A DNA stretch of 64,000 nucleotides from the NCBI RefSeq assembly GCF_004193775.1, contig NC_041019.1, forward strand, positions 47,901,928 through 47,965,927, given 5' to 3'. This stretch comes from Glycine soja (Eukaryota > Streptophyta > Magnoliopsida > Fabales > Fabaceae). Below the pieces are notes generated by a model that searched no databases, was not told where the DNA came from, and saw only the letters and a program-made list of their open reading frames with translations. Position numbers and translations under genes: made by a program. Within the stretch, counting starts at the first letter, position 1. Each line of letters starts with the position of its first letter. This document shows positions 57,870 to 64,000 of the stretch, one piece after another.

Positions 57870-58222
57870 TGTGGAAGCAAAGCTTCATGATGAATCAACA
57901 ATGATTCAAAGGTGTTTTGATGATATCAATGATGACAACAAAAGATGATGACAAAGGTGATGAACAAAAAGCTCAAAAGATCAAAGAACAACTCAAGTGA
58001 ATCAATAACAAGTCAAGAGTTCAAGAATCAAGAAGAATTCAAGACTCAAGAAGAAAGTCTACAATCAAGATTCAAGATTCAAGATCTCAAGAATCAAGAT
58101 CAAGATTCAAGACTTAAGAATGAAGAAAAGACTCAATCAAGATAAGTATTAAAAAGTTTTTTCAAAACTTTGAATAGCACATGAGTTTTTGACAAAACCT
58201 TTACCAAAGAGTTTTTACTCTC

Positions 58223-58463
58223 TGGTAATCGATTACCATATTGTTGTAATCGATTACCAGTAGCAAAATGAGTTTGAAAATGTTTTCAAATTGAATTTAC
58301 AACATTCCAAATATTTTCAAAAGGCTGTAATCGATTACAATTTTTTGGTAATCGATTACCAGGGTTCTTGAACGTTGAAATTCAAATTTAAAAATGAAGA
58401 GTCACATTGTTTCACTCAAAAGCTTTGTGTAATCAATTACACTTATTTGGTAATCGATTACCA
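58223..58463. repeat. Cluster of six TAATCGATTA palindromes in U3
   Basis: TGGTAATCGATTACCA at 58223-58238, 58346-58361 and 58448-58463; GTAATCGATTAC at 58246-58257 and 58327-58338; GTGTAATCAATTACAC, with one base changed, at 58427-58442. They come in three pairs, each ending in ACCAG. The cluster is repeated in the 3' LTR (about 62660-62900), and a further pair lies at about 60163-60193 in the internal region. Confidence 0.95.
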
Positions 58464-58590
58464 GTGACTGTTTCTAAAAATCAAAAGATGTAACTCTTCA
58501 AAAAGGTTTTGACTTTTTCAAATGGGTTTTAAGTTTTTCTAAAAAGTTATAACTCTTCTGAATGACCTTTTTGACTAGACATGAAGATTC

Positions 58591-58597
58591 TATAAAA
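58591..58597 (+). promoter_or_regulatory. LTR TATA box (5' LTR)
   Basis: TATAAAA after an AT-rich U3 and followed by AGGCTTTG; the 3' LTR has the same at 63029-63035. Transcription would start around 58620-58630, placing the stem-loop clusters in the transcribed leader. Confidence 0.6.
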
Positions 58598-58801
58598 GCA
58601 AGGCTTTGTTTTGCTTTTTCAATCAATCTTTCTAACAACAATCTTGAATACTTTTCCAATCATTTCATTACAATCCTTTACAAGCCTTGAATCTCTTTGA
58701 ACTTCTTGTTCTTCTTTGTACCAAAAGCTTTCTGAAGTTTTCTGGTTTTCCAAACCTTGAAAACTTGTGCTATTCATCTTTTCATTCTCTTCTCCCTTTG
58801 C

Positions 58802-59064
58802 CAAAAAGAATTCGCCAATGACTAACCGTCTGAATTCTTTTTGTGTCTCTCTTCTCCCTTTTCCAAAAGAACAAAGGACTAACCGCCTGAATTCTTTTGT
58901 GTCTCCCTTCTCCCTTGTCAAAGAATTCAACACGACATAGTCTGAGAATTCTTTTGATTCTTCCCATTCCCTAATACAAAAGCGTTCAAAGGTTTAACCG
59001 CCTGAGAATTCTTTTGTATCCCCATTCACAAAGTATCAAAGGTTTAACAGCCTGAGATCTTTGT
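58802..59064 (+). repeat. Five stem-loops sharing a TAACCGCCTGA-like loop
   Basis: Stems: CAAAAAGAATTC/GAATTCTTTTTG (58802-58813, 58832-58843); CAAAAGAA/TTCTTTTG (58864-58871, 58892-58899); CAAAGAATTC with GAATTCTTTTG, one bulge (58919-58928, 58946-58956); ATACAAAAG/CTTTTGTAT (58974-58982, 59011-59019); ACAAAG/CTTTGT (59028-59033, 59059-59064). Four of the five loops contain CTAACCG(C/T)CTGA or TTTAAC(C/A)GCCTGA. Units are spaced about 50-60 bp and the arms change while staying paired. Confidence 0.85.
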
Positions 59065-59067
59065 CTT

Positions 59068-59253
59068 AACACATTGGAGGGTACATCCTTTGTGTTACAA
59101 GTAGAGGGTACATCTACTTGGGTTTGACTGAGAACAAGAGAGGGTACATCTCTTGTGGATCAGTTCTAGTGGAGGGTACATCCACTAGGTTCAAAGAGAA
59201 CAAGGGAGGGTACATCCCTTGTGGATCTTTGCTTGTAAATGGATTTTTACAAG
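59068..59253 (+). repeat. Six stem-loops, five with an invariant GGGTACA loop
   Basis: Stems: AACACA..GGA/TCC..TGTGTT (59068-59078, 59086-59096); CAAGTAGA/TCTACTTG (59098-59105, 59113-59120); ACAAGAGA/TCTCTTGT (59134-59141, 59149-59156); CTAGTGGA/TCCACTAG (59166-59173, 59181-59188); ACAAGGGA/TCCCTTGT (59200-59207, 59215-59222), all with the 7-nt loop GGGTACA. A sixth, CTTGTAAA/TTTACAAG (59232-59239, 59246-59253), has loop TGGATT. The arms differ between units but remain perfectly paired in units 2-6. Confidence 0.95.
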
Positions 59254-59547
59254 GTTGAAAAAAATCTCAAGGACCACAGGTCGCTTGGGGACTGGAGGTA
59301 GGCACGGGTTTTTGCCGAACCAGTATAAAAATTCTTGTGTGTTTGCTTTATTCTTCCCTACTCTTTTACTTTCCGCTGTGCATTTAATTTTCGTTTTTAC
59401 TTTCTGTTAAGTTTCTCTTCTATTCCATATTCTCTTATCAACAAAAGTAAAAGCCTTAAAAGAGTAATTTTTAATTGGTAAAGTTTTAAGAATAATTAAT
59501 TCAACCCCCCCCTTCTTAATTATTCTGAGGCCACTCGATCCAACAAT

Positions 59548-59559
59548 TGGTATCAGAGC
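59548..59559 (+). other. Primer-binding site, tRNA-iMet type
   Basis: TGGTATCAGAGC two bases after the 5' LTR, a perfect match to the standard copia site. Confidence 0.95.
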
Positions 59560-59596
59560 AGGTTTCTTGTAGAAAGTTTAACAACTTCAAGATTAA

Positions 59597-59883
59597 TGGC
59601 CTCTTTAGACTCTTTGTCTTTCAAAAGTATTTTCAGGAACAGGTTATTCCAAGATCATGATGAAGACCAAGTCAACTTGTGTCTCATGACAAAATCTCAT
59701 GATAACAACGAAGAAAAATCTGTAAGGAAGAAGTAGTACATTGACAGTGGATGTTCCAAGCACATGACAGGAGATGTATCCAAATTCACAACCATTTCTC
59801 CCAAGAAAAGTGGACGTGTTACATACGGTGACAACAATATTAGTAAAATCTCAAAAGAGGTAACATCTAAGTCATCTCTATGA
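59597..59883 (+). pseudogene. Gag-start and protease remnant of the SIRE-like element
   Basis: ATG at 59597 opens MASLDSLSFKSIF and continues through DHDEDQVNLCLMTKSHD to KK, then an in-frame TAG (59735-59737), then YIDSGCSKHMTGDVSKF, a typical copia protease active site, and a TGA at 59881-59883. The C-terminal half of gag and everything after the protease start are gone. The stop sits where copia proteases commonly have Trp, so it fits one G-to-A change. The coding phase joins across the deletions, so this may be the relic of a once-translated short form. Confidence 0.8.
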
Positions 59884-62285
59884 ATTAAGGTATGATTAGT
59901 ATTTTCAGTTAATTTATTTTTGTGGCTAATAGAAAATAATTGTTGAAATTGTTTGATTGTGTTTACAATGTTTAGTTAATTATATTTAATTTTAATTTTG
60001 AATATATATGATTAATTGAATTTTGTTTGAATTGATTAATGCTTGAATTACTTATGTTTTGTTTGTTTTGACATGATAGAATAATTGAATTAAGTAAATA
60101 ATTACCATGATATGTGTTGATGATTGTTATTTGATACTTAAAATTTAGTGTTTAATTCTCTGGTAATCGATTACCACTATGTGTAATCGATTACAGTAGA
60201 ACAGACTTAGTTCTATAAATTGAAGATAAATCCAAAATTATTTAATTATGTTAAAATTTATCATGATTAATTAACTATATTTAGTTTAAAAAGAATTTCA
60301 ATATACATGATTTTTTATCCTTGGTAATTGTGTCCAACTTTTTAGAAGTTTGAAAATTAAAATTTGGAAGTTATTGGAAGTTTGAAAATTAAAATTTGGA
60401 AGTTATTGGAAGTTGAAAGTTGAAAATAGAAGTTGGAAGTTGAAAATGGAAGTTACTAGAAATTGAAAGTTGAAAATGGAAGTTGAAAATTAGAAGTGGA
60501 AGTTATTGGAAGTTGGAAGTTAAAATTTGAAATTTAAAATTTACTATTTGAAAATTGAAAATTGAAATTTAAAATTGAAATTTAAAAAATTTTGAAATTT
60601 GAATTTTTTTTGAAAGTATTGTGCATAGTTAGTTGATTGTTAATTAAATTTAATTAATTTGAAATGATTGATGATTGATTGTGCTTGAAAACTATTATTA
60701 TTTTTTTTATTTAAAAGTTATGTTGATTATTTTGATAATATATATTTTTAAAATAATTATGCATGATTTTTGATGTAATATGTGATTAGTCATTTATGAA
60801 TGGTTATGTATGGTTTTATATCTCTTGTATGATTCTTGCATAATTTTTAATATGACATGTGAATTACTTGCTAAGGTTCATTCATAAAGTTTTTCAAAAT
60901 CCATTATGTTATATTTATTTATTCTTATAAGAATTTTCATATATAAAGTATCTTTTTTATTCTGAAAAATGTGTTATCAAGCATGAGCATGATAAAGATA
61001 TTGAGCATGTAGGTTTCAGAGAAAATAATGATTACATGATTGACTGAGTTCTTTGAACTTTCTAAGTTTTTAAATTATCTTTAACAAATCTGAATGTTTG
61101 ATGATGCTTATGATCTATATCCTTCAATCCTTGTATAATTCTTGTTTGATATGTTTGAATTACTTGATTGATTGTTCAAAATATTTTTTATGCTTTTCAA
61201 AACTATTATATTTTATTTCAAATAAAATTATTTTGATGTGATGAAACAATCTATGTTAAAAAGAACTCATCTTGGTAAGTGTTGATCCAAAGATTCTTTC
61301 TACACCATTAGAAGAGAATTATGACTTCTAGATGCAAGTGACTTAGACAAATGGTTTATGTTTTGATGACTTATGACTTATTTTTTATAAGTTTTTTTTT
61401 CTCTTGTATGAATACATTTATTGTATGTTTATCCATTTTTATATAATTTGACATGATTAGATTTTTGTCAAAATTATATTAATATGCTAAAATAATTGAG
61501 ATAAGTAATGAGTTACCATGTATGTGTTCATAACTAATTTTTGTTACTTAGAGTTAAGTTTTGATTCTCTGATAATAGATTTAGATTATAATTATTTTTT
61601 GTTTTTTAAAACCTTGTATTTGGCTATGTTTTTATGACATTTGAATACTTAGTATTTCTTTTAATACTTGCTTAGTATTACTGAATATGATGATTATATT
61701 GACTTGCTCTTGGTTGTTTATGATTATGTGTTTTAAACTTAATTACTTTAATGATATATGACTAGAGGTATGTACTTTTATTTGGTTATTATGAATGACT
61801 TTCTGGATTATATGACATTCTATGAAATATTATATTTCTAGTATGATGAATGGTTATATGATATCTTGTTTGATTGTTTTCTATTCTCGTGTTTTGGCTA
61901 TATTATTATATTTGAACAATTTATTATTTCCTTATTTGAATGGTTTGGTTGAACAAGTATGTTATTTGACTATGTGGATTTTATAAGTTAATCTATTAAT
62001 GATTGTTGCTTCATGGTTTTTACTTCATGATGTGGTTGATATTTTTTTATGAATGCTGTATGAATGTTTAAGATATATTTGCATACCTTAAGTTTGATAT
62101 GCACTTTGGCTTTTTGTTGATGCCAATGGGGGAGAGAAATAGGGATAAATCAAGAACTCACATGAGTAATCAATTTAATTTTAAGATAAGCATAAATTCA
62201 AAAACAAAGGGGGAGCATTTATAAGAGTGATCGACTAGGAAAAAGTGTGTGTGTGTGTTTCTTGATTTCAGAAGTTGTCATCATC
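59884..62285. other. Noncoding internal region of the SIRE-like element
   Basis: AT-rich, no gag or pol motifs. Holds one TAATCGATTA pair (60163-60193) and a minisatellite (60340-60620). Just before the polypurine tract the text GGGGGAG occurs three times (62128, 62210, 62291), a purine-rich approach typical of SIRE-type 3' ends. Confidence 0.7.
60340..60620. repeat. Minisatellite of GGAAGTT / TTGAAAATT words
   Basis: Irregular tandem iterations of GAAGTTATTGGAAGTTTGAAA and derivatives, merging rightward into AAATTGAAATTTAAA. Noncoding, inside the SIRE-like element. Confidence 0.85.
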
Positions 62286-62287
62286 AA

Positions 62288-62299
62288 AAAGGGGGAGAT
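62288..62299 (+). other. Polypurine tract
   Basis: AAAGGGGGAGAT immediately before the 3' LTR start at 62300. Confidence 0.9.
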
Positions 62300-63980
62300 T
62301 GTGGAAGCAAAGCTTCATGATGAATCAACAATGATTCAAAGGTTTTTTGGTGATAACAATGATGACAACAAAAGATGATGACAAAGGTGATGAACAAAAA
62401 GCTCAAAAGATCAAAAAACAATTCAAGTGAATCAATAACAAGTCAAGAGTTCAAGAATCAAGAAGAATTCAAGACTCAAGAAGAAAGTCTACAATCAAGA
62501 TTCAAGATTCAAGATCTCAAGAATCAAGATCAAGATTCAAGACTCAAGATTCAAGAATGAAGAAAAGACTCAATCAAGATAAGTATTAAAAAGTTTTTTC
62601 AAAACTTTGAATAGCACATGAGTTTTTGATAAAACCTTTACCAAAGAGTTTTTACTCTCTAGTAATCGATTACCATATTGTTGTAATCGATTACCAGTAG
62701 CAAAATGAGTTTGAAAAAGTTTTCAAACTAAATTCACAACGTTCCAAATATTTTCAAAAGGCTGTAATCGATTACAATGTTTTGGTAATCGATTACCAGG
62801 GTCCTTCAACGTTGAAATTCAAATTTAAAAATGAAGAGTCGCATTGTTTCACTCAAAAGCTTTGTGTAATCGATTACACTTATTTGGTAATCGATTACCA
62901 GTGACTGTTTCTGAAAAATCAAAAGATGTAACTCTTCAAAAAGGTTTTGACTTTTTCAAATGGGTTTTAAGTTTTTCTAAAAAGTTATAACTCTTCTGAA
63001 TGACCTTCTTGACCAGACATGAAGAGTCTATAAAAGCAAGGCTTTGTTTTGCATTTTCAATCAATCTTTCTAACAACAATCTTGAATAATTTTCCAATCA
63101 TTTCATTACAATCCTTTACAAGCCTTGAATCTCTTTGAATTTCTTGTTCTTCTTTGTACCAAAAGCTTTCTGAAGTTTTCTGGTTTTCCAAACCTTGAAA
63201 ACTTGTGCTATTCATCTTTTCATTCTCTTCTCCCTTTGCCAAAAAGAATTCGCCAAGGACTAACCGTCTGAATTCTTTTTGTGTCTCTCTTCTCCCTTTT
63301 CCAAAAGAACAAAGGACTAACTGTCTGAATTCTTTTGTGTCTCCCTTCTCCCTTGTCAAAGAATTCAACATACACAGTCTGAGAATTCTTTTGATTCTTC
63401 CCATTCCCTAATACAAAAGCGTTCAAAGGTTTAACTGCCTGAGAATTCTTTTGTATCCCCATTCACAAAGTATCAAAGGTTTAACAGCCTGAGATCTTTG
63501 TCTTAACACATTGGAGGGTACATCCTTTGTGGTAAAAGTAGAGGGTACATCTACTTGGGTTTGACTGAGAACAAGAGAGGGTACATCTCTTGTGGATCAG
63601 TTCTAGTGGAGGATACATCCACTAGGTTCAAAGAGAACAAGGGAGGGTACATCCCTCGTGGATCTTTGCTTGTAAATGGATTTTTACAAGGTTGAAAGAA
63701 ATCTCAAGGACCGCAGGTCGCTTGGGGACTGGAGGTAGGCACGGGTTTTTGCCGAACCAGTATAAAAATTCTTGTGTGTTTGTTTCCTTCTTCCCTACTC
63801 TTTTACTTTCCGTTGTGCATTTAATTTTCGCTTTTACTTTCTGTTAAGTTTCTCTTCTACTCCATATTCTCTTATCAACAAAAGTAAAAACCTTAAAAGA
63901 GTAATTTTTAATTGGTAAAGTTTTAGGAATAATTAATTCAACCCCCCTTCTTAATTATTCTGAGGCCACTCGATCCAACA
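62300..63980 (+). mobile_element. 3' LTR of the SIRE-like element
   Basis: 1681 bp from TGTGGAAGCAAAGC to GATCCAACA, followed by TSD copy AAATA (63981-63985). It repeats the whole 5' LTR layout: TATAAAA at 63029-63035, the first stem-loop set at 63240-63501, the second at 63505-63690. Differences from the 5' LTR within the second set include GGATACA for one loop and a T-to-C change in one arm. Confidence 0.95.
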
Positions 63981-64000
63981 AAATATAATATAATCATTTG
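63981..64000 (-). other. Resumption of the interrupted copia element
   Basis: After the 3' LTR the target duplication AAATA marks re-entry into the minus-strand copia pol interrupted at 57869. Only 20 bp remain before the window ends, too little to confirm coding. Confidence 0.6.

Larger units (their letters stand above)
57870..59545 (+). mobile_element. 5' LTR of the SIRE-like deletion derivative
   Basis: 1676 bp from TGTGGAAGCAAAGCTTC to CACTCGATCCAACA. Flanked on the left by AAATA (57865-57869), repeated after the 3' LTR. U3 has tandem CAAGATTCAAGA-type words (58010-58140) and six TAATCGATTA-type palindromes (58223-58463); TATAAAA is at 58591-58597; the region after it carries two sets of stem-loops. 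The small open frames (57945-58145, 58619-58967, 59219-59410) are LTR sequence, not genes. Confidence 0.95.
57870..63980 (+). mobile_element. SIRE-like Ty1/copia element with most of gag-pol deleted
   Basis: 6111 bp with LTRs of 1676 and 1681 bp, perfect TSD AAATA (57865-57869 and 63981-63985), tRNA-iMet primer site and polypurine tract. The internal 2.75 kb keeps only a gag-like start and a protease active-site piece (59597-59883) and then AT-rich noncoding DNA. By eye the LTRs are very similar, with scattered substitutions and small indels, so it is relatively young. It depends on helpers. It is inserted in the RT region of the copia element at 55330-57869. The name SIRE-like is inferred from the YIDSGCSKHMTGD protease motif and large LTRs. 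Confidence 0.9.

Noticed and set aside
57945..58145. Gln/Lys/Ser-rich open frame, repeated at 62375-62560
   Set aside because: Both copies lie in LTR U3 and come from tandem CAAGATTCAAGA words; not a gene.
58802..59253. Reading the spaced repeats as a CRISPR-like array
   Set aside because: The constant part is only the loop, the spacers are the pairing arms, and the setting is a plant LTR.
63057..63462. Open frames in the 3' LTR (and their equivalents at 58619-58967)
   Set aside because: They translate the stem-loop-bearing LTR leader; the repeats explain their openness and the frames differ between the two LTRs.

Overview
The window is AT-rich nuclear DNA from a dicot plant, most likely soybean or a close Glycine relative. 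Three things point there: a GT-AG interrupted calcium-dependent protein kinase gene of the CPK13 type, LTRs carrying the TAATCGATTA palindrome that I associate with soybean repeats, and gypsy LTRs with GCGCTAAGCG-type motifs. There is one host gene; nearly everything else recognisable is transposon sequence of several ages, often nested. I see no tRNA, rRNA or CRISPR.

Layout. 1-1631 holds the 5' end of a minus-strand Ty3/gypsy element (LTR, tRNA-Asp-type primer site, gag-like fragment running off the left edge). About 4484-7180 is a Helitron-like element with a Mutator-like (MULE) insertion at 5175-6127. About 8.2-9.5 kb holds a possible CACTA end and a second MULE-like pair of inverted arms. 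11195-12183 is a hAT element with an exact 8-bp target duplication. 12751-15256 is a minus-strand gypsy 3' LTR interrupted by another LTR. 18.2-23.4 kb carries a MITE, a tandem duplication and a broken chromovirus pol end.

The host gene, a CPK13-like kinase, lies on the minus strand (CDS 25516-32559, seven exons, 534 aa). Introns 1 and 3 contain decayed LTR elements in the same orientation as the gene. Exon 1 is strikingly GC-rich compared with all that surrounds it.

Right half. 34.7-37.3 kb is a second Helitron-like copy, inverted relative to the first. It keeps the empty site for the MULE insertion, so the target duplication can be read inside the window. 42147-43000 is another hAT. A third Helitron-like element (44340-51271) contains an internal tandem duplication and a complete but broken Ty1/copia element (45978-50867, TSD TAAGT). 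From 55330 to the right edge lies the 3' part of a minus-strand copia element, split in its reverse-transcriptase region by a 6.1-kb internally deleted, SIRE-like LTR element (57870-63980, TSD AAATA).

The most unusual structure is in the LTRs of that last element. Between the predicted transcription start and the primer site lies a string of about eleven stem-loops of two families. Within each family the loop is nearly constant while both arms of the stem change together from unit to unit. Such covariation, placed in the RNA leader where retroelements carry packaging and dimerisation signals, suggests a selected RNA structure; this is my best candidate for something undescribed.
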